Shown one piece after another: positions 34,310 to 42,676 of a stretch of 64,000 nt of DNA. Location of the stretch: NCBI RefSeq assembly GCF_900109265.1, contig NZ_FNZM01000003.1, forward strand, positions 248,001-312,000, written 5' to 3'. Position 1 is the first letter of the stretch, and each line of letters begins with the position of its first letter. The stretch comes from Paraburkholderia tropica. Its GTDB lineage: Bacteria > Pseudomonadota > Gammaproteobacteria > Burkholderiales > Burkholderiaceae. The notes under the pieces were generated by a model. It was not told the origin of the DNA. It did no database searches and worked only from the letters and a program-made list of their open reading frames with translations. The position numbers and the translations under genes were made by a program.

Positions 34310-35320
34310 ATGAGCGAAGACTTCGATTCGAAGCGGCGGCAACGCTTTCTTGACGAGGACTATTTCAATTGGCGTTTGGGTCTGTTGAATGACAGCATCG
34401 CGTACTGGTCGGAAAATACGGCTCCGACGGGTAGCGATGAGGCGGAGCGAAAAGCGATCACTCAGCGTTATTACGCCGCCGATGTATATCGGCGCTTCCT
34501 GCTCATGTACACGGGGGGCGCGGATATTTCAGTGTTACGGGGCGGGCTCGATCTGGTTGTGGATGCGTATGAAAGCTACGCGATTGCCCAACGCTTGAGC
34601 TTGCATGACGCGACCGAGCCGCCACTGATATTCGAAGAAATTGGCGAGTATGAAACAGTGATGCAGTTGATTGGCTTTTGCTATCTGCTGCACAGGCGTG
34701 ATTTGCTTCCTCGGCTAGTCGCCATGTTCGATCCTTCCTATCGGGGCAGGGATACCTTGTATGAGGATCTGCTGGCCTATGAGCTGGAAGGACGGATCAA
34801 CGTCGACAACTGGTATCACGATGTACCCTATCGGCCACTCGTCTTTAGCTTGTATCGTGAGACCAGCCACGAGCCCGTCAACGATCTGCAGGAGTATCTC
34901 GACGCGTGGTATCCAGGAATGGTGGACGCTTCCTGGCATGATGGTCATCTTGACGCCCGAAGGGGGGGCAAGGGTACCTATGTCGGCTACTGGGCCATTG
35001 AAGCCGCCGCTGTGGCACTTTTGCTGCAGATGGACGATAGCGCGTTCCGGGATCATCCGTTATATCCAAAAGACCTCGCTGACTTCGCGCGGGATTTTGA
35101 CGAATCGAATGGCAACGCGCAACCCCTTGATGACATTGGACCCAAGACGGTGCGCACGGGGCAACTCTGCCCTGAAACCGGCATCTGGAAAGCGAAGGGG
35201 CACAATGTGCCAGGGGTGATGATGCGTGAAGGCGATCGTATGCCCGAGGTGTTCGGTCCAGACCGCAGCGGCGCACATCGTCCGCAGCCAGCGGTCTGGG
35301 AATTCGAGCGCAAGGCATGA
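34310..35320 (+). CDS. PoNi-like (DUF1911) immunity protein
   Basis: 336 residues from the ATG at 34310, 23 bp after the effector. The protein is helical and acidic: an N-terminal DUF1910-like helix bundle, then the DUF1911 core (DLLAYELEGRINVDNWYHD, LVFSLYRE, LQEYLDAWYPGM, and WHDGHLDARRGGKGTYVGYWAIEAAAVALL). This matches immunity proteins of PoNe DNase effectors, which bind and block the nuclease in the cytosol. A C-terminal tail of about 60 residues with LCPETGIWKAKGH resembles tails on other T6SS immunity proteins of Burkholderiales. Its position right after the effector fits a protective role. Confidence 0.82.
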   Translation: MSEDFDSKRRQRFLDEDYFNWRLGLLNDSIAYWSENTAPTGSDEAERKAITQRYYAADVYRRFLLMYTGGADISVLRGGLDLVVDAYESYAIAQRLSLHDATEPPLIFEEIGEYETVMQLIGFCYLLHRRDLLPRLVAMFDPSYRGRDTLYEDLLAYELEGRINVDNWYHDVPYRPLVFSLYRETSHEPVNDLQEYLDAWYPGMVDASWHDGHLDARRGGKGTYVGYWAIEAAAVALLLQMDDSAFRDHPLYPKDLADFARDFDESNGNAQPLDDIGPKTVRTGQLCPETGIWKAKGHNVPGVMMREGDRMPEVFGPDRSGAHRPQPAVWEFERKA

Positions 35321-35608
35321 CGTCGAACGGTTGGCCCGGCGGTCACTGAGCAAGGTAGCGGCGGCCGGCTCAAGCGGAGTCTGCCGAAAACATAGTCAGA
35401 CGGCAATGCCCGTTGGCTCGCCGACCATGCATCCGCCGACGGGCCTCATGTTCGGGCCTTCGGAGGGCGATCGACCGTCAATTAATACGAAATCGGAATC
35501 AATTTTCTCAGCGGCATTTCTTGTCGAAGTTCTTTCCTGGCCTACCGATATATCAAGTCAGTTTTCAGTATGCGGCTATTTGCGTAAGCAGCCTGAAGGC
35601 GCTCCTGT
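35321..35608. other. Non-coding stretch before the Rhs fragment, probable decayed effector sequence
   Basis: No intact gene. One frame runs MPVGSPTMHPPTG near 35407 and EGAPVWRAA near 35597, suggestive of broken Rhs/PAAR-type sequence, but too short to assign. The Rhs frame itself has a stop at 35594, so the Rhs gene cannot extend further left. Confidence 0.4.
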
Positions 35609-37390
35609 TTGGCGCGCCGCTTGATCGACGCGAGCAATCGCTATAGCCGCATTCAACGTTTCTTCGATCCGGTGGGCAATCTCGTGCGCGAGCATCACGC
35701 GTACGACGTGTTCGGCGTGTCGCGCAGTTACGTCTGGCATCACAGCTATGACGAACTGGGGAATCGCACGCGCACGGTGCGCCCGGATGGTCATGCGATC
35801 GACTGGCTGATGTATGGCTCGGGACACGTGCACGGACTGCTCGTGGATGGCGAAGAGCGCCTGGAAATCGAGCGCGACGACTTGCATCGCGAGATTCGCC
35901 GTACGCTGTCGAGCCGTATTGGTCAGAGCACGCTTTATGACCCGGCGGGACGTATCGAAAGGCAGACGGTGCAACGCGAGAAAGCGCCTGCGCCGTTGAG
36001 CGCGCGGCGCTATCGCTATGACACGGCGGGAGAACTCACGCAGATCGAGGACAGCCGCAAGGGCGTGACGGATTATCGTTACGATCCGGTGGGGCGTTTG
36101 CTGGAAGCGATCGGGCCGGGCGGCAAGGAGCGCTTTGCGTTCGATCCTGCGAGCAATATCGTCGATCCTGTGCAGCCTGATCGTGCACCCGGCTATTCGT
36201 TTGCCGCGCGCAGCGAAAGCACGCTGCCGGCTTCGGTGCCGAAGGTGTTGGGCAATCTGCTCAGGGAATATGCGGGCACGCACTTCGATTACGACGCGCA
36301 GGGCAATCTTGTGCAGAAGCGTTCGTCGGCTGGCACGCGGCGGTTCGAGTGGGATGCGTATGACCGCTTGAGTGGCGCGAGTGTCGATGCGCCGTCGCGG
36401 CATAGCGTGTCGAGTTATTTCTACGATCCGTTTGGGCGACGTATTGCGAAAGTCGTGGACGGCGTGGAGACGGTGTTCGGTTGGGACGGCGAAGCGCTGG
36501 CATACGAATCAACCGACGAGCGAAGCACGCATTATGTCTACGAGGCGCGGAGTTTCGTGCCGATGGCGCAGTATGTGGCCGCGCCGGTTGCCGGGATCGA
36601 GACGCCGGTGCGTCGTGCGGGCGATCGGTATACGCCGGAGGATGATCCGTTACAGCGTGTGCCGGTAGCGAATGTCGATGCGCGCATGATGTTCTATCAC
36701 TGCGATCAGATTGGCACGCCGTTGATGATGACGGATGAAGCCGGCGAGGTGGTGTGGGAAGCGACGTATAAGGCCTGGGGCGAAGCGCCGGAAGTGATCG
36801 AGCGTGCGTCTGCTGTGAGCGGCGGCGAGGCAGTGAAGAATCCGCTGAGGTTCCAGGGGCAGTTCGTCGATGAAGAGACGGGGCTGCATTACAATCGGTA
36901 TCGGTATTATGATCCGGCCACTGGGCGGTTTGTTAGCAAGGATCCGATTGGGTTGGCGGGTGGAATCAACGTCTATCAGTATGCGCCGAATGCGGTGCAG
37001 TGGATTGATCCGTTGGGGCTCGCGACTTGCCCCCTCCAGAAGCTTGCAGATCGCGGATTCAGTGGCGTGTCGCGGAACGAAAACGGCGGCCTTGACTATT
37101 CCAATAGCAACGCGCTGTACAATAAAAATGGTGCGAATCCGATCCTGGCTATCACGTACACCGGCGATTACGAGACTGATTTTCAAAATGCGTCGATGGC
37201 TGCGTTGGGGCAAAAAACGACCCCACGTGGTTACGTGTGGCATCACGTTGACGACTACAACCCTGAGGACAACACTGGGACAATGCAACTCGTAAAGCAA
37301 GAGGCGCATAATGGCATTCCTCATGTGGGAGGGGTTAGCCAGTACCAAGCCGCGACCGGTCAAAAATACTCACACCCGTGCAGGAGATAA
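35609..37390 (+). CDS. 5'-truncated Rhs-repeat protein with C-terminal WHH nuclease toxin domain
   Basis: 593 residues read from a TTG at 35609. Full-length Rhs proteins exceed 1300 residues, so the N-terminal part and most of the shell are absent. Several YD repeats are seen (YRYDTAGELTQIEDS, YRYDPVGRLLEAIG, FDYDAQGNLVQKRS), then the Rhs core end GLHYNRYRYYDPATGRFVSKD and WIDPLGL at 467-471, where the shell is cleaved. The last 122 residues are a toxin domain with WHH at 544-546 and a later EAH...HVGG, the HNH/endonuclease VII WHH family. GC drops after the DPLGL boundary, as in swapped Rhs tips. Whether this fragment is expressed alone is unknown; it may serve as a recombination reservoir. 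A SMI1-type immunity gene follows two bases later. Confidence 0.85.
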   Translation: MARRLIDASNRYSRIQRFFDPVGNLVREHHAYDVFGVSRSYVWHHSYDELGNRTRTVRPDGHAIDWLMYGSGHVHGLLVDGEERLEIERDDLHREIRRTLSSRIGQSTLYDPAGRIERQTVQREKAPAPLSARRYRYDTAGELTQIEDSRKGVTDYRYDPVGRLLEAIGPGGKERFAFDPASNIVDPVQPDRAPGYSFAARSESTLPASVPKVLGNLLREYAGTHFDYDAQGNLVQKRSSAGTRRFEWDAYDRLSGASVDAPSRHSVSSYFYDPFGRRIAKVVDGVETVFGWDGEALAYESTDERSTHYVYEARSFVPMAQYVAAPVAGIETPVRRAGDRYTPEDDPLQRVPVANVDARMMFYHCDQIGTPLMMTDEAGEVVWEATYKAWGEAPEVIERASAVSGGEAVKNPLRFQGQFVDEETGLHYNRYRYYDPATGRFVSKDPIGLAGGINVYQYAPNAVQWIDPLGLATCPLQKLADRGFSGVSRNENGGLDYSNSNALYNKNGANPILAITYTGDYETDFQNASMAALGQKTTPRGYVWHHVDDYNPEDNTGTMQLVKQEAHNGIPHVGGVSQYQAATGQKYSHPCRR

Positions 37391-37392
37391 GA

Positions 37393-37806
37393 ATGCGCTA
37401 CGAAGACACAGAACAGAGTTTGTCGGCAAACGACCTCGACGCTTTCGAACACGTCACCAAAATTCGTTTGCCGGAAGCGTTCAAGCGTCATTATCTTGGC
37501 CATAATGGCGGATACCCGGTAGATGTGGAGAGGGTCGTTGGTCTGGATCATGTATTCCCATTTCACGGCTTCTTTCCGCTGAAATATGGTGCGCTGACGA
37601 TCGAAATGATGAAAAAGGATTTGGCCGAAGATTTCGGATTGTCGGATGCTATCCCGTTTGCATATGATCAAGGGAGTAATATTTTTTATATCGCGACGAC
37701 GTGTAATGATTGCGGTGCAGTGCTTCAAATTACTGCGGATACTAAGGATATCTTTTTCGTCTGTAATTCATTTGACCAGTTTTTGAACGGTCTTCAAGTA
37801 TCGTAG
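37393..37806 (+). CDS. SMI1/KNR4 family immunity protein
   Basis: 137 residues from the ATG at 37393, chosen because AGGAG lies six bases upstream, overlapping the end of the Rhs toxin gene. LSANDLDAFEHVTKIRLPEAFKRHYLGHNGG, FPFHGFFPLKYG and the C-terminal DIFFVCNSFDQFLNGL are typical of the SMI1/KNR4 superfamily, a common immunity fold for polymorphic toxins. It is the probable antidote to the WHH nuclease encoded just upstream. Base composition is clearly more AT-rich than the core genome, like the toxin tip. Confidence 0.85.
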   Translation: MRYEDTEQSLSANDLDAFEHVTKIRLPEAFKRHYLGHNGGYPVDVERVVGLDHVFPFHGFFPLKYGALTIEMMKKDLAEDFGLSDAIPFAYDQGSNIFYIATTCNDCGAVLQITADTKDIFFVCNSFDQFLNGLQVS

Positions 37807-38335
37807 TAGAGCGGAGAGGACGAGGTGATGTCACGTCTAAGGGATAAAGCAGATTCGCCGATTCTAGATGGTCGGATGACGGGTGGCCGCGCGAATCTCC
37901 CCTTGATGTATAGGTGCATCACTTCATAGTCCGGATAACTGCGGGCTGCTGATGAAGCGGCCCGTTGGACGGTTCCCCTTGTTAGGAGACCACTCGCACA
38001 TTCACCGTATCCACGAGTACCTTAGCTTTAAATCCCGCTAGTAAAAAGTTTCTGAAAAGAAAGCAAACGTTTACATCAACGCCCTCAGCAATACTTACCT
38101 CGCCTTACCCTCACCGCACGAGCGCTCGAACTCCACGCTCCGCTCAATCAACCGAGCCCCCACTAAAGCTTTCACCCAACCTGCCGATATGCAGATACGG
38201 TTATCCAGCGTCCGGCTGAATCCGTATGCCATTTGAAGGCAACGCTGTCTGGCGCGCCGATCGAGGGGCGGGCCGTGTCGTCCACACGCTTGCCGCGCCA
38301 CGGCGGTTCAATTCGAACTCGAAAGCGAGCATGAC
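37807..38335. other. Gene-free, AT-richer junction after the Rhs cassette
   Basis: About 530 bp with no supportable gene. A minus-strand frame ending at about 37988 codes GFKAKVLVDTVNVRVVS but is open for only some 45 codons and matches nothing recognised. A short segment at 38234-38259 resembles the left border of the Rhs fragment. The region probably holds debris of past cassette exchange. Confidence 0.4.
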
Positions 38336-39625
38336 GTGCGACGAATCAAGTTTGCCTGCCTGCTGTCCGGTTTGATCTGCACGATGTTTCTGGGCGCCTG
38401 TCACTCGCGCGATGCAGCGTCGGTCGCCACGTCGGCCCCAGCGCGCACCAGCATCACCGCGCTCGTCTGGGCGCCGGACTGGCCCGAAGAGATGCTGCGC
38501 ATCGCCTCCGATTTCAGCAAACAGAATCCGGACGTGCACGTCGACGTTCAGTTCATGGTCGGCAATTCGGTGGAGGAGAACATCAAGCCGCGCATCGCGG
38601 CCGGCACCTTGCCCGATCTCGTGAGCGTCAATCCCAACGCGTACGCGGCCGAACTGGCCGATCAGGGCATTCTCGCCGACCTCAGCCACACAGCGGCATG
38701 GCAGAGCATGCTCGAACCGCTCAAGCGCGACTGGACGAGTCATCGCGGTAAAGGCTTTGGCATTTCCGGCGGCGTCGCGACCACGATGATTTACTACAAC
38801 CGCGATATGTTCGCTAAAGCCGGCATCACTGCACCGCCCGCGAATTTCGACGAATTTCTGCAGGACTGTGCGAAACTCAAGCGCGCGGGATTGACGCCTG
38901 TCGTCTGGAATGGCGGCTTTCCCAACATGCTCGGCAATGGGCCGTTCAGTTCGGGCTTCGCGAATAATGTCGTCGCGCGCGAGCCCGATTGGCGCAACAA
39001 GATGGCCGACGGTTCGCTCGATCTGAATACGCCTGAAGTCGCCGATATCTTCACAAAGATGGCGCTGATTCCCGCGCGCGGTTATGTACAGCCGGATTAC
39101 ATGTCGACGGGTTACGACGAAGGCATGCGGCTTTTCAAGGAAGGCAAGGTCGCCATGGCATTTCAGGGGAATTGGGCCGCCGGCCCCATGCTGCACGGGA
39201 ACGCATTTCCCGTTGGCCTGTTTATTCCGCCATGGAACGCGCGCGGCGAGAAAGTCGTGCCGGTGCTCGGCAGCGAAACGGGTTTCGCCGTTTGCGAAAC
39301 GCGCAATAAGGCGGCCGCCATGCGTTTCCTCGAATTCATCGCCGCGAAGGGCTTTTCGGTTCTGCAGGCGAAGCGTCATAACATTTCGCCGTTTCAGCAC
39401 GGCGCGGGCACAGCGGTGAGCGATCCGGAAATTGTCGATTACACGAATGCCGTGAGCCGCTACGCTGTGACGGCGAGTCCGTATTACTCGACGTTGCCGT
39501 CGAACACGATCGAATTGCTGCATGAACTGATGCAGGACGTGCTGCTCAAGAAAATGACGCCGAGGCAGGCCGCGCAGCGCCTCGATGCGTCGGTAAAAAA
39601 CGAAGCGAAGATGCACTACAAATGA
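38336..39625 (+). CDS. Sugar-type extracellular solute-binding lipoprotein (SBP family 1)
   Basis: 429 residues read from a GTG at 38336. The N-terminus RRIKFACLLSGLICTMFLGAC is a lipoprotein signal with the lipobox Cys near residue 22. The body follows the SBP_bac_1 fold: VDVQFMVGNSVEENIKPRIAAGTLPDLV, TTMIYYNRDMFAKAGI, EGMRLFKEGKVAMAFQGNWA, ending in the hinge helix and VLLKKMTPRQAAQRLDA. It should bind an oligosaccharide or polyol in the periplasm. No ABC permease or ATPase is nearby. Its last codons overlap the start of a membrane GGDEF-EAL protein (ATGA), so it more likely feeds ligand information into c-di-GMP signalling than into transport. Confidence 0.88.
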   Translation: MRRIKFACLLSGLICTMFLGACHSRDAASVATSAPARTSITALVWAPDWPEEMLRIASDFSKQNPDVHVDVQFMVGNSVEENIKPRIAAGTLPDLVSVNPNAYAAELADQGILADLSHTAAWQSMLEPLKRDWTSHRGKGFGISGGVATTMIYYNRDMFAKAGITAPPANFDEFLQDCAKLKRAGLTPVVWNGGFPNMLGNGPFSSGFANNVVAREPDWRNKMADGSLDLNTPEVADIFTKMALIPARGYVQPDYMSTGYDEGMRLFKEGKVAMAFQGNWAAGPMLHGNAFPVGLFIPPWNARGEKVVPVLGSETGFAVCETRNKAAAMRFLEFIAAKGFSVLQAKRHNISPFQHGAGTAVSDPEIVDYTNAVSRYAVTASPYYSTLPSNTIELLHELMQDVLLKKMTPRQAAQRLDASVKNEAKMHYK

Positions 39626-42567
39626 ACGCCATCCCCGTTTCGCTACGACGCGCTTTCGACTATCTCTCTCAGGATTTGTTGCGACGGGTCGAAATTCGCT
39701 ATCGCTTGATTGCGGCATTCATCCTGTTGTCGCTGCTGCCCATTTTCGTGTCGGGCTGCATTTCCTATGTGAAATCGATTGCGGCCATCAAGGAGAATGC
39801 CGAGATCTTTTCGAAGGAAGTGGTCAAACAGGTCTCGCGCAATATCCAGCTTCGCATGCAGCAGATCGAAACGGAAAGCAATCTGCTCGTGCTGTCCGAT
39901 CGCGTGCAGGGTGCGCTGGCGCGCGCTTCGAGTGGCCGCCTCAAGGAACAGAGCGAGGCGCGTCAGGCTATGACGCGGCTGTTGCTGGACCATTACGGTT
40001 CGGTCGATTACATCAATCAAAAGTATCTGCTCGACCGCAACAACCAGGTGCTGGATACGCAGGCGTTCGCGCAGCTCACGCAAGGCGTGACGAATCTTGT
40101 CGTGCAGGCGCAGGGCGTGAATGAGCGCACATACTGGGGCAGTTACGACAACGGTGTCGGGCAACAGAATCTGGGCATGGTGCGCGTCATTTTCGACAAG
40201 ACCAATAACCAGAAGATCGGCAATCTGGTGTTGATTGTGCGGCCCGAGTATTTCTCGACGATCTTCAACGACGTGGCCACCGGCAGCGGCACCGAAATCG
40301 ATATCTTCGACGCCAGCAACAACAAGATCATTCTGCGCGCCGATAACGCGTCCGCGAATGCCGACGCCGCGCCCGATGCCGCGCTGGCCGAAACCATCGC
40401 GCGTAGCGCGCAATCGGGCGAGACCAGCAGCGTCGTGATGCTGGCGACGAAACACGGCGGCCGCTATCTGGCGGCGTTTTCCAAAGTCCCCGGCACGACA
40501 TGGTATGTGGTCAGCACGATCGCGGAGAAAAAGCTGACTGTCGAGGCGCAGACCGTGCGCAACCAGATCGTGCTCGTCGGTATTTCGGGTTTCCTGCTGT
40601 CGATCTTTCTGGCGTATTTCATTTCGCACAGTATTTCCGCGCCGTTGCGTCAATTGGTGCGCAAGATGCACGACTCCGGCGACGACGTGGGCGCGAATGT
40701 GGACGACACGCTGCACGCGAGCGATAAGGCCGGCGGCCAGGACGAACTCGGGCGCCTCGCGCTGCGTTTCGAACGCATGCACGACGCGATTCAGCAGAAG
40801 ATTCAGAAGATCAACGAAATCAATGCGTCGCTTGAGCAGACCGTGGCGGATCGCACGGCGGAGCTCGTCACACGCGAACGCGAGTCGCGCACGCTGATCG
40901 AGAATTCGCCCGATACGATCACGCGCTACGACCGCGAGGCGCGGCGCATTTACGCCAATCCGGCATTTTGCGCGTCGGCCGGATGCACGCTGACCGACTC
41001 GCTCGGCAAGCGGCCTTCGGAGTTGCCGGGCGGCCCCAACGCGCTGGTCTACGAAAAGAAAATCGGCGAGGTGTTTGCGAGCGGTAAAAGTGCGCAATTC
41101 GAACTGCGCTGGGTCGGCAAGGACGGCGAGGAGCAATGCACGCATATTCGCATTACGCCGGAAATCGATCGTGCGGGCGTGGTGAATTCCGTGCTGGCCG
41201 TGGGCCGCGATCTGTCCGACCGTATGGCGTTCGAGGCCACCATCTGGAAACAGGCGAATTTTGACGCATTGACCGGCCTGCCCAATCGTCAGATGTTTCT
41301 CGATCGACTCGACCGCGAAGCGATGCATTCGCGCCATTCGGGGCAGCGCATCGCGCTCATGCTGATCGATCTCGACCGCTTCAAGGAAGTGAACGATTCG
41401 CTCGGCCACGACAGGGGCGACGTATTGCTGATCGAAGCGGGCAAGCGCATTGGCGATTGCGTGCGCGACATCGACACGGTAGCGCGTCTGGGCGGCGACG
41501 AATTCACCGTCATTCTGCCGAATTTCGACGATCCCGACAGCGTCGAGCGCATGGCGAAAGCCATCATTGCGCAGCTTGCCGAGCCGTTCAAACTGGGCGC
41601 CGACGAAGTCTTTATTTCCGCGAGTATCGGCGTGACGTTTTATCCGGACGACGCGCGCGAACTCGATGTGCTGTTCAAGAACGCCGATCAGGCGATGTAC
41701 GCCGCAAAGAGCGCGGGCCGCAATCGTTTCAGCTATTTCACGCCCGACATGCAGGTGGAAGCCGAAAAGCGACTGCGGCTCACCAATGATTTGCGCGTCG
41801 CGCTGCCGGGCAATCAGTTTCAGGTGTTTTATCAGCCGATTGTCGATCTTGCGACCGGGAAGATTTGCAAGGCGGAAGCGCTGCTGCGCTGGCTGCATCC
41901 GGAGCGCGGCATGATCAGTCCGCTCGATTTCATTCCGTTGGCGGAAGATACCGGGCTGATCGTGCCGATTGGCGACTGGGTATTCCGGCAAGCGGTGCAG
42001 CAGGTTCGCCAATGGCGCGATCAATATCAGTCGTGTTTCCAGATTGGCGTGAACATGTCGCCGGTTCAGGTGCGCCAGGACAGTCTCGTGTGCTCGCGCT
42101 GGTCTGAATATCTCGCGATTGAAGGCGTGCCGGGGCAGAGCGTCGTGGTGGAAATCACCGAAGGTTTGCTGTTGCAGGCCGAATCGAAAATCGACGAGAA
42201 ACTCGTAAGTTTCCGGCGCGCGGGCATCGGGATTTCGATCGACGACTTCGGCACCGGCTATTCGTCGCTCGCGTATTTGCAGCGTTTCGATATCGATTAC
42301 CTGAAAATCGACCGTTCGTTCGTTCAGGATCTCAGCGTCAACGAAGACAATCAGGCGCTCTGCGAAGCCATGGTCGTGCTCGCGCACAAACTCGGGCTGC
42401 AGGTCATCGCGGAAGGCGTGGAAACCGCCGAGCAGCGCGATTTTCTCAAGGCCGTGGGCTGCGATTTCGCGCAGGGTTTTTATTATTCGGCGCCGGTGCC
42501 GCGCGCGCAATTCGAGGCGCTGGTCTGGCCGCTCATCGAAGAAAGCGTAGAGCCGGTACGAAACTGA
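39622..42567 (+). CDS. Membrane sensor PAS-GGDEF-EAL protein (dual c-di-GMP enzyme)
   Basis: 981 residues, start overlapping the lipoprotein gene by four bases. Order: TM helix at about 25-48, a Cache-like periplasmic domain of about 265 residues (ending GGRYLAAFSKVPGTTWYVVSTI), TM helix at about 313-335, a HAMP-like linker, a short coiled segment, a PAS domain (about 425-535, LIENSPDTITRYDREARRIYAN), GGDEF at about 624 and EAL at about 753. The cyclase site is intact, with an RDID (RxxD) inhibitory site five residues before GGDEF. The EAL domain keeps EALLRW, VNMSPVQ, EITEG, DDFGTGYSSL, KIDRSF and AEGVET, so both activities are possible. The extracytoplasmic domain probably contacts the neighbouring binding protein. 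Confidence 0.92.
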   Translation: MNAIPVSLRRAFDYLSQDLLRRVEIRYRLIAAFILLSLLPIFVSGCISYVKSIAAIKENAEIFSKEVVKQVSRNIQLRMQQIETESNLLVLSDRVQGALARASSGRLKEQSEARQAMTRLLLDHYGSVDYINQKYLLDRNNQVLDTQAFAQLTQGVTNLVVQAQGVNERTYWGSYDNGVGQQNLGMVRVIFDKTNNQKIGNLVLIVRPEYFSTIFNDVATGSGTEIDIFDASNNKIILRADNASANADAAPDAALAETIARSAQSGETSSVVMLATKHGGRYLAAFSKVPGTTWYVVSTIAEKKLTVEAQTVRNQIVLVGISGFLLSIFLAYFISHSISAPLRQLVRKMHDSGDDVGANVDDTLHASDKAGGQDELGRLALRFERMHDAIQQKIQKINEINASLEQTVADRTAELVTRERESRTLIENSPDTITRYDREARRIYANPAFCASAGCTLTDSLGKRPSELPGGPNALVYEKKIGEVFASGKSAQFELRWVGKDGEEQCTHIRITPEIDRAGVVNSVLAVGRDLSDRMAFEATIWKQANFDALTGLPNRQMFLDRLDREAMHSRHSGQRIALMLIDLDRFKEVNDSLGHDRGDVLLIEAGKRIGDCVRDIDTVARLGGDEFTVILPNFDDPDSVERMAKAIIAQLAEPFKLGADEVFISASIGVTFYPDDARELDVLFKNADQAMYAAKSAGRNRFSYFTPDMQVEAEKRLRLTNDLRVALPGNQFQVFYQPIVDLATGKICKAEALLRWLHPERGMISPLDFIPLAEDTGLIVPIGDWVFRQAVQQVRQWRDQYQSCFQIGVNMSPVQVRQDSLVCSRWSEYLAIEGVPGQSVVVEITEGLLLQAESKIDEKLVSFRRAGIGISIDDFGTGYSSLAYLQRFDIDYLKIDRSFVQDLSVNEDNQALCEAMVVLAHKLGLQVIAEGVETAEQRDFLKAVGCDFAQGFYYSAPVPRAQFEALVWPLIEESVEPVRN

Positions 42568-42570
42568 TCG

Positions 42571-42590
42571 CGAATACGCCGTATTCGTGT
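42571..42590 (+). terminator. Weak hairpin after the GGDEF-EAL gene
   Basis: CGAATAC (42571-42577) and GTATTCG (42581-42587) form a 7-bp stem with a three-base loop, followed by only TGTT. It may attenuate rather than stop transcription into the next cyclase gene. Confidence 0.35.
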
Positions 42591-42676
42591 TAAAGGTGCG
42601 CGGTGCGGCGGTCGTTATCCAGGTGTCGAATCAAGACCTGCGCCGCGCTTCCTTTCGCAAGCCGTTTGTAAAAAGA

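Noticed and set aside
37807-38335. Possible insertion-sequence remnant after the Rhs cassette
   Set aside because: No terminal inverted repeats, target duplication or transposase motif could be found; only short open stretches exist.
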